Assembly: GCA_039888615.1 (NCBI GenBank)
Contig: JBDQQS010000004.1
Strand: one strand, 5' to 3'
Length of the DNA: 64,000 nucleotides
From: Flavimaribacter sp039888615
GTDB lineage: Bacteria; Pseudomonadota; Alphaproteobacteria; Rhizobiales; Rhizobiaceae
Both the position numbers and the translations under genes were made by a program. The number at the start of each line of letters is the position of its first letter. The stretch's first letter is position 1. Below the pieces are notes generated by a model. That model saw nothing but the letters and a program-made list of their open reading frames with translations, did no database searches and was not told where the DNA came from. Positions 1 through 7,698 of this stretch are shown here, piece by piece.

Positions 1-569
1 GGCGTCTCGATATAGCCCGGGCACAGCGCATTGACGCGGATGTGGTAACGGGCCCATTCAAGCGCGGTCGCCTTTGTGAGCTGTATGAGGGCGGCCTTCG
101 ATGCGGCGTAGGCGGATACGTGACCGGCGACGCGCAGGCCGACAATCGAGGCGATGTTGACGATCGCACCCGGCTGGTTGGCGGCCTTCATGGCGCGCGC
201 CGCATGCTGCGATACGCGAAATGCGCCTGTCAGATTGGTGTCGATGACACGCTGGAACTCATCTTCCGGCTGGTCGATTGCCGCGCCGGAATGCGACACG
301 CCGGCGTTGTTGACGACAATGTCGAAAGGTTCAGCGTAGCTCTCGAACGCCTTCGCCACGCTGGCCGGGTCGGCCACATCCATTCGTATCGCCTCAGCGT
401 CGCCGCCTGCGGCGGCAATCGTCTCGACAATTTTTTCGAGCGCATCCTTGCGACGAGCGGTCAAAACCACGGCGGCGCCGGCTGCCGCCAGCGTCTTTGC
501 GAAATGCTCGCCGAGGCCGCCCGAGGCGCCGGTGACAAGAGCCTTTTTGCCTTCGAGGTTGAGCTTCAC
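1..569 (-). CDS. SDR-family NAD(P)-dependent oxidoreductase (3' end outside window)
   Basis: Classical short-chain dehydrogenase/reductase, probably oxidising or reducing a hydroxyl/keto group with NAD(P)(H). The frame starts at a GTG (569) with a GGAGG ribosome site at 577-581 and stays open to the window edge, giving about 189 residues of a family that is usually about 250 long. The nucleotide-binding motif TGASGGLG is at residues 13-20. NNAG, the serine of NIAS and the catalytic Y-x3-K in YAASK follow in the expected order. It is the last visible gene of the minus-strand arm of the catabolic island and follows an SGNH esterase stub, whose 3' part seems to have been lost where this gene begins. 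The specific substrate cannot be told from sequence. Confidence 0.9.
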   Translation of the reverse strand, partial: MKLNLEGKKALVTGASGGLGEHFAKTLAAAGAAVVLTARRKDALEKIVETIAAAGGDAEAIRMDVADPASVAKAFESYAEPFDIVVNNAGVSHSGAAIDQPEDEFQRVIDTNLTGAFRVSQHAARAMKAANQPGAIVNIASIVGLRVAGHVSAYAASKAALIQLTKATALEWARYHIRVNALCPGYIET

Positions 570-588
570 TCCCTGACCTCCCCATCCA

Positions 589-747
589 TCATGTCCCACA
601 GTTTTCGATCACCCGGATTGCCCGGCCGCTCGCGTCGAGCGCGTTTTCAAGAACGCCAGGCCATCGCCTGGAAAAGGCAAATCTCTCGCGGGTTCCGGGA
701 ATGATGCCCCTCGACAGGCTGTCGCCATAGACGAGAATCCGCCGCAT
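589..747 (-). pseudogene. 5' stub of an SGNH/GDSL esterase
   Basis: Starting at an ATG (747), two bases past the stop of the NTF2-like gene, a frame encodes 52 residues and then stops at TGA (589-591). It reads like the first quarter of a GDSL/SGNH hydrolase: the GDS block with the nucleophilic serine (MRRILVYGDSLSRG), an RERF/RWPGVLE stretch, and the typical VIENC segment. Full-length relatives are about 200 residues and carry further blocks with the catalytic Asp and His, which are absent here. The stub ends eight bases before the ribosome site of the SDR gene. A deletion that removed the esterase body is the simplest explanation; use as a short peptide is less likely. Confidence 0.75.
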
Positions 748-749
748 GG

Positions 750-1121
750 TCACTTCAGGGGCGTCGACTTGTGGGCGATCAGTTTTTGGCCCCGGGGCGT
801 CGAGATCCAGACGGTCACATAGGAGCTGTTTAGTTTCAACGCCTTGCCATTGCGCCGCACATCGGCCTTCATGACGCCGAAGAACACGGTCGTCTCACCT
901 TCGGAAGCCGTATCGGAAACCTGACAGTCGAGTGTGTCATAGATCAGTGATCCGTCTTCGAGCGCCTTCAGATAGCTGGACTTGCTGTCAATCGACGAAT
1001 CCGAATGGGCGTAGACAAGGGCCTCGCTGAAGAGGTTGCCAAGGCCGTCTCTGTCGCCGGCGAGCATCAGCGCCCACCGTTGCTCTTCAGCCTGTCTCGC
1101 CGCTTGCGTCCGGTCAGTCAT
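750..1121 (-). CDS. NTF2-like / SnoaL-like small protein
   Basis: Predicted 123-residue protein of the nuclear-transport-factor-2 superfamily (DUF4440/SnoaL-like), a cone-shaped alpha+beta fold used by small isomerases, dehydratases and binding proteins. The N-terminal helix with EEQRWALMLAGDRDGL followed by an LVYAHSDS segment is characteristic, and the C-terminal strands contain VTVWIS and KLIAHKST. The start chosen is ATG at 1121, which overlaps the end of the upstream dehydrogenase gene by 8 bases; an upstream in-frame start at 1154 would lie inside that gene. Its place in the TRAP/dehydrogenase operon suggests a role on the same substrate. No catalytic residues can be assigned. Confidence 0.75.
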   Translation of the reverse strand: MTDRTQAARQAEEQRWALMLAGDRDGLGNLFSEALVYAHSDSSIDSKSSYLKALEDGSLIYDTLDCQVSDTASEGETTVFFGVMKADVRRNGKALKLNSSYVTVWISTPRGQKLIAHKSTPLK

Positions 1122-2013
1122 CCTTGCCTCCCCAGTTCGGCCAGGTGGAAACACGGAAGAAATCGTCGCCTCCGTTTCCGCCTGCCTGAAGCATCGCGTA
1201 ATATTGTCTAACCATGGCGGTGAAGGGCAGGGGGATGTGCTGATCCTTGCCGATCGCCATGGTGAGGTCCATGTCCTTCGACACGAGATTGGTGTTGGCC
1301 ATCGGCGTCCAGTCTCCGCTCTTCAGCATGTCGCTCTTGTATCGGCTGAGCGTCGTGGCCGCCACGGAGTTGTTGATCGCGTCCACCGCGACGTCTCGCG
1401 GAAGCCCTTGCCTTACGCCGAATTCCAGCGCCTCGCCGATCAGCGCCGGCATGACGCCCACCATCATGTTGATCATCAGCTTGACGATCCGGGCCTCTTC
1501 GCCCGGTCCGAAATAGAGCCGGTTCTCACCGAAACGCGCAAGCACGTCCTCGACATCCTTGACGGCGTCATCCGGTCCCGACATCAGCAGGGTCAGCGTT
1601 CCGTTTTCCGCGTTTCCGGTGCTGCCGGAAACCGGGCAGCGCACATAGGACGCGCCGGTTTTTGCTATGGCCTCTGCGATCGCGGCGGACGCGTCCGGCG
1701 AGACGGTGCTGAGGTCGACATAGACCTGGCCCGGGCCGATCGATCCGGCGATCCCGTTGCCGCCCGAAACGATCTCCGTCAGCACCGCGTCGTTCGGCAC
1801 CATCGAAAAGATGATCTCCGCCTTTGCGGCCAGATCCGCTGGCGTGTCGGCTGCATGGCCGCCCGCGTCGACAATGCGGCTGACTGCGACCGGGTTCGGA
1901 TCGCAGCCGTGAAGCTCATAGCCGGCCGTCAGCAGGCGTTGGCTCAGGGGATTGCCCATTGCGCCTACGCCGATCCAGCCACAGCTCTTCCATTTCTTTT
2001 GTCTGCCGGTCAT
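1114..2013 (-). CDS. 3-hydroxyisobutyrate dehydrogenase-family NAD(P)-dependent oxidoreductase
   Basis: Beta-hydroxyacid dehydrogenase family, 299 residues, typical length. The N-terminal Rossmann motif reads GWIGVGAMG with the DPNP loop after it; the substrate motif region is DLSTVSP, followed by CPVSGS, and the catalytic lysine lies in ARIVKLMINMMVG. Family members oxidise 3-hydroxyisobutyrate, tartronate semialdehyde, 6-phosphogluconate-like or related beta-hydroxyacids; the exact substrate is unknown. ATG at 2013 is nine bases after the stop of the TRAP large permease gene, so the gene belongs to the same transcript as the transporter. That is consistent with processing of an imported hydroxyacid or of a beta-oxidation intermediate (inference). 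Confidence 0.88.
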   Translation of the reverse strand: MTGRQKKWKSCGWIGVGAMGNPLSQRLLTAGYELHGCDPNPVAVSRIVDAGGHAADTPADLAAKAEIIFSMVPNDAVLTEIVSGGNGIAGSIGPGQVYVDLSTVSPDASAAIAEAIAKTGASYVRCPVSGSTGNAENGTLTLLMSGPDDAVKDVEDVLARFGENRLYFGPGEEARIVKLMINMMVGVMPALIGEALEFGVRQGLPRDVAVDAINNSVAATTLSRYKSDMLKSGDWTPMANTNLVSKDMDLTMAIGKDQHIPLPFTAMVRQYYAMLQAGGNGGDDFFRVSTWPNWGGKDD

Positions 2014-2021
2014 CTCAACAC

Positions 2022-3338
2022 TCAATATACGAAGAACAGGACGATCTGCGGGTAGGCGATCAGCATGATCGTGACCAGAAGCATGATCAGGGCGAAGGGC
2101 GCGGCGCCCAGGAACACGTCTTCCAGGGACACCTTGTAGTCGGTCAGCGTACTTCGTACGACGTAGCAGGACATGCCGAAGGGCGGTGTCAGCAGTCCGA
2201 TCTCCGTCGCCATTATGGCGATGATGCCGAACCACACCAGATTGATGTCATAGGGTTGCAGCAGCGGGATGAACAGCGGAACCGTGATCAGCAGGATTGA
2301 CACGGAGTCGATGATCGTGCCGAGGATCAGCGCGATGCCGACGAAGATCGCGAGGATGACGAGGTAGCTTGCGTCGAGATCCGACACCAGGGTGCTGATC
2401 TGCGTCGGCAGTCCGGAGATGCCGAGCATTCGCGAATACATCGTCGCCGAAATGACGATGAAGAGAATCGAGGAGCTGATATAGCCCGTCTCGATCAGGA
2501 TGCTCCACAGTGAGCGCCATGTCAGTTTCCGCTTGATCAGCGCGGCGACCAGGGCGAGCGCCGCGCCGACGCCGCCGGCTTCGGTCGGCGTGAAGACGCC
2601 GCCGTAGATGCCGCCGAGAACTGCAATGACCAGAACCAGCGTCGGCCCCATCTTCTCGATGAACTCGCGTAGCGTCAGGCTGCTGTCGTCCTCGATCATC
2701 TCTCTGACGTTTCCACCCATTGCCTTGGGGAAGAAGATGGCGACAAGCGCGATGCCGAGCGCGAACATGACGGCAAGCAACAGGCCCGGTCCTATGCCGG
2801 CCAGGAACATGGCGCCGACGGATTGTTCCGCGATGATCGCGTAGATGATGAGAAGGATGCTCGGCGGGATCAGCATGCCGAGCACGGAGCTGCCCGCGAC
2901 GGTTCCGACGGCGAATCTCCGGTGATATCCGAAGCGCAGCATTTCCGGCACGGCGATGCGCGAGAACACGGCGGCCGATGCGATGGTCACGCCGGTGATG
3001 GAGGCGAAGACCGTATTTGCCGCAACGGTGGCGATCCCCAGTCCGCCGGGAAGTTTTCGCAGAAGACGGTTGGCGACATAATAGCTGTCGCGCCCAAGAT
3101 CGGCCGCGCTCACCAGCATGCCCATCAGCACGAAGAGCGGTATGACAGCAAAGACGTAGTCGGAAATGCTCTGCGTCGCAGCCTGCGACAGCATGTAGAC
3201 CGCGACCTGGAAGTTGTCGCGGATCATCCAGACCCCGACAAAGGATGTCAGCGCCAGAACGAACGGCACGTGAATGCCGCAATAGATGAGAGCCAGCATG
3301 ACGCTGACGGAGACGATGCCGATTTCAATGGGCGTCAT
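2022..3338 (-). CDS. dctM: TRAP transporter large permease (DctM family)
   Basis: Twelve-helix ion-transporter subunit of a tripartite ATP-independent periplasmic transporter, 438 residues, usual length. It begins MTPIEIGIVSVSVMLAL and contains the family segments AVIPLFVLMGML, a GSSVLGMLIPPS loop and FTPTEAGGVGA in the second half. The ATG at 3338 overlaps the stop of the small permease gene by four bases (ATGA), so the two are translationally coupled. With the upstream dctQ and dctP it makes a complete Na+/H+-coupled uptake system for an organic acid; the substrate is probably the compound degraded by the surrounding enzymes (inference). Confidence 0.95.
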   Translation of the reverse strand: MTPIEIGIVSVSVMLALIYCGIHVPFVLALTSFVGVWMIRDNFQVAVYMLSQAATQSISDYVFAVIPLFVLMGMLVSAADLGRDSYYVANRLLRKLPGGLGIATVAANTVFASITGVTIASAAVFSRIAVPEMLRFGYHRRFAVGTVAGSSVLGMLIPPSILLIIYAIIAEQSVGAMFLAGIGPGLLLAVMFALGIALVAIFFPKAMGGNVREMIEDDSSLTLREFIEKMGPTLVLVIAVLGGIYGGVFTPTEAGGVGAALALVAALIKRKLTWRSLWSILIETGYISSSILFIVISATMYSRMLGISGLPTQISTLVSDLDASYLVILAIFVGIALILGTIIDSVSILLITVPLFIPLLQPYDINLVWFGIIAIMATEIGLLTPPFGMSCYVVRSTLTDYKVSLEDVFLGAAPFALIMLLVTIMLIAYPQIVLFFVY

Positions 3339-3907
3339 GACAGGGGCTGCCTGCGATCTTTGACCACAAGGGTCAGGGAATTCAGCGTCATGGCCAGAAG
3401 CTGGACGCCGGCCAATGTCGCGCCCACGGCGATCGAGGCCTTGATGGGCCACGACTGGAAGGTGAAGAGGCCGACCGTGCCGACATAGTAGTTGTTGGTG
3501 TAGTCGTTGATCATGTTGGGAACGGTGCCGTAGACGATGAGCGTCATGAGCGCAAGGCCGCAGAGCGCCGCCGCCGCGTCGAAGCCGGAGCCGACCCTCG
3601 GATGGGAAGCGCGGATGACGTTGACGATCGAATCGGCGCGGGCGATGCGGTCGTGGGCCAGTGTGTCTGCAAGCTGGACGAAGACGATCGCGACAATGGA
3701 TATCTCCGCAATTTCCGTCACGCCCATGATCGGCGTGCTGAAGAAGTAGCGTCCCATGACGTCGAAACAGATAAGGCACATCAGCAGGAATATTCCGATA
3801 GACCCGATCGCGTTGAAAGCGGCTGTGGTCAGGGCGAGAACCCGCCCTGCCAGAGAACCGCGCCCTAGGCGCGGTTCTTCATTTTCATTTTCAACGTCCG
3901 GCGACAT
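3335..3907 (-). CDS. dctQ: TRAP transporter small permease (DctQ family)
   Basis: Four-helix small membrane subunit, 190 residues. Hydrophobic helices are near residues 30-50, 65-85, 110-130 and 150-170. The DVMGRYFFSTP segment after helix 1 and the following EIAEISIV stretch are the DctQ family hallmarks. The first 20 residues are hydrophilic and acidic. It lies three bases after dctP and overlaps dctM by four bases, the normal P-Q-M order. Its role is to hold the solute-binding protein docking interface together with DctM. Confidence 0.93.
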   Translation of the reverse strand: MSPDVENENEEPRLGRGSLAGRVLALTTAAFNAIGSIGIFLLMCLICFDVMGRYFFSTPIMGVTEIAEISIVAIVFVQLADTLAHDRIARADSIVNVIRASHPRVGSGFDAAAALCGLALMTLIVYGTVPNMINDYTNNYYVGTVGLFTFQSWPIKASIAVGATLAGVQLLAMTLNSLTLVVKDRRQPLS

Positions 3908-3910
3908 TCC

Positions 3911-4987
3911 TTACTCGGTGTCCCAATTCCGTGCGATCGGCTGGTTCGCAGCCCGCAGCGCGTCCATGTAAGCCTTCAGGACCGCGTTGCCGGGCTGGCC
4001 CTGCGCTTCGGTCTGTTCCGCCCATTCCTGCGCGATGTTGGGAAGACCAGCCGCCCACTCCTCGCGCTGTTCCTGAGTGTACTCGATCACCGTACCACCG
4101 TTTGCCTTGTAGGTCTCGACGGCCGCGGCGCTGGCGTCCACGACATAGTCGGCAAGGCTCTGTCCATACTCGGCGGCCGTTTCCCGCAGCACGTCCTTAA
4201 CCGGATCCGGCAGGCCTTCCCAGAACTGCTTGTTCGCGGACACGGCAAAGGATGTGACGGCGCCCTGGTCGGCCTTGATGTAATACGGCGCGACCTCGTA
4301 CATCTTGAAGCCGGCGGCCGCCTCGGCCCAAACGGAGGCGCATTCGGCGACGCCGGTCTGGAGCTGGTTGTAGTAGTCGGCGAGGTTGGAACTGATGCCT
4401 ACGGCGCCCACGCCCTGGAAATAGCGCAGGTTCGTGCCTGCTCCGACGACCTTTACGCCTTCGAAATCGGCCGGTTTCTCGATCGCGGACTTGCAAATGA
4501 CCTGATAGTTGTCAACCGATCCCGAACTTCCGAGATAAACCTGATTGATCTTGTCGAATTCGGCCTTCATTTCCGGAATATCTTCCGCCAGCCTGGATAC
4601 GGTCTCTGTCACCAGATGCAGGTCCGTGGTCGCGAACGGCGTTACGAAAGACACGTTGAACAGCGGCAGTTTGTCGACGTGGAAGGGCGGTACGACGATG
4701 CCCATGTCCGCAATGCCGCTGCTGACCGCTTCAAGCTCGCCGCGCGGCTTCACGATGGTTCCGGAGAACCCCTTGTTCCAGTTGATCTTGTACTCGTTCT
4801 TTTCGGCCAGTTTCTTGTCCACGGCCGGAATGTAAAATTCTTCGAAGACTTTGACCCAGGATGCAGTGGGCGGGTAGCCCGACACGACAGTTATGTTGAT
4901 CGATTCCTGTGCATAGGCGCAGCTGCTGGCGAGAAGCACGGCAGAGACTGACGCAATTCTTGCAAGGTTTCCTGATATGAGTTTCAC
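3911..4987 (-). CDS. dctP: TRAP transporter substrate-binding protein (DctP family)
   Basis: Periplasmic solute-binding protein, 358 residues. The start is GTG 4987, preceded by a GGGAGG ribosome site; an in-frame ATG at 5047 would add a charged 20-residue extension before the signal peptide and has no such site. The Sec signal peptide ends near residue 26 (ASSCAYAQE). The mature part begins INITVVSGYPP and contains the DctP-type ligand-loop region around the conserved arginine in GAGTNLRYF. First gene of the P-Q-M transporter set; a perfect 19-bp palindrome sits 115 bases upstream at 5102-5120, which makes substrate-responsive control likely. Confidence 0.93.
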   Translation of the reverse strand: MKLISGNLARIASVSAVLLASSCAYAQESINITVVSGYPPTASWVKVFEEFYIPAVDKKLAEKNEYKINWNKGFSGTIVKPRGELEAVSSGIADMGIVVPPFHVDKLPLFNVSFVTPFATTDLHLVTETVSRLAEDIPEMKAEFDKINQVYLGSSGSVDNYQVICKSAIEKPADFEGVKVVGAGTNLRYFQGVGAVGISSNLADYYNQLQTGVAECASVWAEAAAGFKMYEVAPYYIKADQGAVTSFAVSANKQFWEGLPDPVKDVLRETAAEYGQSLADYVVDASAAAVETYKANGGTVIEYTQEQREEWAAGLPNIAQEWAEQTEAQGQPGNAVLKAYMDALRAANQPIARNWDTE

Positions 4988-5101
4988 GCTTACCTCCCTT
5001 GAGTTAGATCCGATCGACAACCGATCGTTCCGGGGGCGTTCCGGCATGTCGCAGGATGCAACATTTCCTCTACCGGACCCGCCAATGTGTCGAACAATAG
5101 C

Positions 5102-5120
5102 GAATATTGAACCAATATTC
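5102..5120. promoter_or_regulatory. Perfect 8-3-8 palindrome, putative TetR operator (site 1)
   Basis: The sequence GAATATTG-AAC-CAATATTC is a perfect inverted repeat upstream of dctP. The same motif recurs at 7620-7638 and 10691-10709, always in a promoter region of this island and nowhere else that I noticed in the window. Size and symmetry fit a TetR-family operator. The regulator encoded at 9338-10582 is the obvious candidate (inference). Confidence 0.7.
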
Positions 5121-5191
5121 TAGTCAGTTTTCGATGTTGTGCGCCTCCTGTGATATTGTTTTGCGCAATCGATAGTTCCGTCGCGCGGCCA

Positions 5192-5785
5192 TCAGGCTTT
5201 GGCGTTCTGGCCGTTGTCGGCGCGGGTTTCGAGATTCGGATTTATCTCGCAAGCCTCATTCCAGCTTATGACCTGAAGCGACCGGGCGAACTTTCCGACG
5301 CCGTCCACCTCTGCGCAGAACAGTCCGAGTTCGATGATTTCCTCATCCGTGAAATGCTTGCGGAGCCTTGTGAAGACGTCGTCGCTGTCGATCGCGTCCT
5401 CTCCCTTCTTGAACTGGTCGGCGTACCACAGGGCGGCCTTTTCCTTTTCGGTCAGGTCAGGCGACGTTTCGTATTCGTAGGTATCCCAGAGCAGTTGCTC
5501 CGTCAGTCCTTCCTCTATCGCTTGCTTGGACCGGACGGTCGAGCAGTAACCGCAGCGATGCGCCACGGACATGTGAATACGACAGAGTTCCTTCAGGCGA
5601 TGGGGCAGCACGCCTTCGTAGAGGAGATCGTTCCAGTACCGCGCCCAGCGACGCCCGGTGGTCTCATTGCGCACGAAGATGCTCATGATGCGCGGATCCG
5701 GGGCGCCGCGCGCTTCCGCGTTTTCGATGAGTTCACGCGCGTCGGCGTCGATGCTGCCTTCTGCAATGGCGTCGATTCGTGGCAT
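5192..5785 (-). CDS. Carboxymuconolactone decarboxylase-family (AhpD-like) protein
   Basis: 197-residue all-helical protein of the CMD/AhpD superfamily. The core contains LKELCRIHMSVAHRCGYCSTVRS, in which the CGYC pair and the preceding histidine match the peroxidase/disulfide-type active site of AhpD-like members rather than a true PcaC decarboxylase. The first 60 residues (PRIDAIAEGSIDAD...) and the LWDTYEYETS segment are usual for members encoded in catabolic operons. It lies 24 bases after the OsmC gene and is followed by about 200 bases of promoter region before dctP. Its chemistry here is unassigned; redox protection or a decarboxylation/hydration step are both possible. Confidence 0.85.
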   Translation of the reverse strand: MPRIDAIAEGSIDADARELIENAEARGAPDPRIMSIFVRNETTGRRWARYWNDLLYEGVLPHRLKELCRIHMSVAHRCGYCSTVRSKQAIEEGLTEQLLWDTYEYETSPDLTEKEKAALWYADQFKKGEDAIDSDDVFTRLRKHFTDEEIIELGLFCAEVDGVGKFARSLQVISWNEACEINPNLETRADNGQNAKA

Positions 5786-5809
5786 GCGAATGGCTCCTTG
5801 TTCCGGGGT

Positions 5810-6298
5810 TCAGCAGTCGATCCAGCCGGTCGGCGTCTTCAGTCTGTGAATGACGGGTATCCGGTCCGAGATTATGGCCTCGACGAAGCAACCTTCCTTG
5901 GCGGCGTTGATGAGGTCCACGAGTTGTTCGATTGGCGTCTCGCTCTCGATGGCTATGTCCATTGTTATCCCGACAGGAGCGGCTTTGTATGGCTTGCCGG
6001 GTTCGATAAGGCCTTTCCATGAGAATTCGGCGTCGACGGTGAGATCGTCGAGCTTGATCCTGAACCGTTTGGCGAAGGCGCGAATCTGCGTCATCAGGCA
6101 GGTGACAAAGCCGCCGACGAAATAGGTCAGCGGGGGCGGAGCTGTCGCATCGCCGCCGTGGAACGGGCCTTCGTCCGATGCGAGTTCGTGGCTTTCGTTG
6201 AACGGCTCGACGATGTCGATTTTCGTCTCGTTCCGCATCTTGCCGGTCGCAACGCCGTTGCATCGGATAATCACGTCGAAGGAATTGTTCTGTGACAC
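5810..6298 (-). CDS. OsmC-family protein
   Basis: 162 residues, OsmC/Ohr fold. The two family cysteines are visible: one in FVTCLMTQIR (middle helix) and one in AAKEGCFVEA (last helix). Ohr/OsmC proteins use this pair to reduce organic hydroperoxides with lipoyl-protein or thiol reductants; many OsmC homologues in catabolic operons have unknown roles. The gene lies 18 bases after the acyl-CoA dehydrogenase stop and 24 bases before the CMD-family gene, so it is co-transcribed with both. Ohr-type enzymes are known to be reduced through lipoylated proteins, and a free lipoyl domain is encoded in the opposite arm. That link is speculative. Confidence 0.88.
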   Translation of the reverse strand: MSQNNSFDVIIRCNGVATGKMRNETKIDIVEPFNESHELASDEGPFHGGDATAPPPLTYFVGGFVTCLMTQIRAFAKRFRIKLDDLTVDAEFSWKGLIEPGKPYKAAPVGITMDIAIESETPIEQLVDLINAAKEGCFVEAIISDRIPVIHRLKTPTGWIDC

Positions 6299-6316
6299 GC
6301 AGGTACCTCCAGTCGG

Positions 6317-7498
6317 CTAGCGCGCGAGGCCAAGCCAGTTTGCGATGTTGTTTCGCTGAACGGCGGACGACCCGCCGATGATGGGCATCAGAAGCACGTC
6401 GCGCACGTTTCGCTCGATGTCGAAATCGCGGACATAGCCGTAGGCGCCGAAGATGCTCTGTGCGTCGAGCACCACCTTCTTGGCCGCCTCGGTCACGAAG
6501 AGTTTCGTCATGGACGTCTCGACCCGGCGCGGGACTTCGCGGTCTGAAAGTATCGCGGCGTGATAGGTGGCGAGCCGTGCGACGTGGAGTTGTGTCTTCA
6601 TCTCAGCGAGCTGGTGCCGGATCGACTGGAAGGTGCTGATTGTTGCGCCGAACTGCTTGCGCGTCTCGCTGTATTCCCAGGCGTCGTCACAGGCGGCTTC
6701 CGCAATGCCCAGCGCGATTGCGGCCACTTCCAGCTTTTCGACGTCGAGGCCGGAAGACGTGATCATGCCCCAGCCGCGATTGAAGCCGTCCTCCTCGCCC
6801 ACGATATTTTTCATCGGAACCCTGACATCGGTAAAACTGACGTCGGTGGTGCGCGCGCCCTTCATGCCCATGGATTCGATGGGCTGAATCTCGACGCCCG
6901 GACTGTCCGGCGGGATCAGGACGATCGACAGGTTCTTGTAGCGCTCACCCTGCTCGCCGGTGCGGATCAGCGCGTAGATGTAATCGCAGATCTCGGAGCC
7001 GGAACAAAAGCGCTTGGAGCCGTTGATAACCAGTTCGTCGCCTTCGATCCTGCCCGTGGTCTTGACGCTGGCGAGGTCGGCTCCCGTATCCGCTTCCGTC
7101 CAGCCATAGGCAAAAATCAGCTTGCCGGCGGCTATCCGTGGTAAAAGTTCGGCTTTCTGGCGTTCGGACCCGCATTCGAGAATGTTCATGCCGGCGTAAC
7201 AGGCGCACATGATGTATGGAACCGAGATGGCGAGGCTGCGGCGCGACAGTTCCTCGATCGTGACGAGGGTCGCGAGAATGTCGCGGCCTGTCCCGCCGAA
7301 TTCTTCCGGAATGGTGCTGCCCATGACCCCGAGCGCCGCAAGTTCCTCGAAGACGTTGCGCGGAAAGGTGTTTTCCTTGTCCCAGCGCGCCGCTTCCCGG
7401 CGTGGCATGTGCCTTTCGGAAAAACGGCGCAAGGTGTCGCGAAGCGGGTCGATATGCGATGGCAGTTCTATGGTCATGCTCCTCACCAAAGCCCGCAT
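6317..7498 (-). CDS. Acyl-CoA dehydrogenase (isovaleryl-CoA-dehydrogenase-type catalytic base)
   Basis: 393-residue flavoprotein that should introduce an alpha-beta double bond into an acyl-CoA. FAD-binding motifs YGWTEADTGAD (131-141) and RKQFG (280-284) are present. The position occupied by the catalytic Glu in most family members (EGTSEIQR) is Gly-Gly here (IIGGSSAVQR, about 373-382). However, the helix containing LDVEKLEVAA (251-260) carries a glutamate where isovaleryl-CoA dehydrogenase has its base, so activity is expected. Start ATG 7498 has GGAG seven bases upstream; an internal ATG at 7477 is possible. It is divergent from the acyl-CoA ligase, with an operator-like palindrome between them. 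Confidence 0.93.
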   Translation of the reverse strand: MRALVRSMTIELPSHIDPLRDTLRRFSERHMPRREAARWDKENTFPRNVFEELAALGVMGSTIPEEFGGTGRDILATLVTIEELSRRSLAISVPYIMCACYAGMNILECGSERQKAELLPRIAAGKLIFAYGWTEADTGADLASVKTTGRIEGDELVINGSKRFCSGSEICDYIYALIRTGEQGERYKNLSIVLIPPDSPGVEIQPIESMGMKGARTTDVSFTDVRVPMKNIVGEEDGFNRGWGMITSSGLDVEKLEVAAIALGIAEAACDDAWEYSETRKQFGATISTFQSIRHQLAEMKTQLHVARLATYHAAILSDREVPRRVETSMTKLFVTEAAKKVVLDAQSIFGAYGYVRDFDIERNVRDVLLMPIIGGSSAVQRNNIANWLGLAR

Positions 7499-7619
7499 GC
7501 GCAGGCTCCATCATCCGGTTTACGCCCGATCTGAACGCCGAATGCTGTTTTGGCGTCCTTCCTCCCCGGGTCTCCGGAATGGCCATAACCCTGTCCTCAA
7601 AATGCCGGGTAGTCAATTA

Positions 7620-7638
7620 AAATTTTGAATCAATATTC
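7620..7638. promoter_or_regulatory. Imperfect palindrome, putative TetR operator (site 2)
   Basis: AAATTTTG-AAT-CAATATTC: the right half is identical to the half-site at 5113-5120 and the left half matches in six of eight positions. It lies in the 200-base region between the divergent acyl-CoA dehydrogenase and acyl-CoA ligase genes, where one bound regulator could control both arms of the island. Confidence 0.6.
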
Positions 7639-7698
7639 AGTTTGAATTTTCGGCTGACAACAGCTAACTTCATCTCGTTGTTCACGGAGGAGGAAAGA

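Noticed and set aside
5192..5785. PcaC (4-carboxymuconolactone decarboxylase) assignment
   Set aside because: It has an AhpD-like CGYC pair and a longer sequence; the true pcaC is at 22820-23227.
6317..7498. Catalytically dead acyl-CoA dehydrogenase
   Set aside because: The missing canonical glutamate is compensated by E254 at the isovaleryl-CoA-dehydrogenase position.
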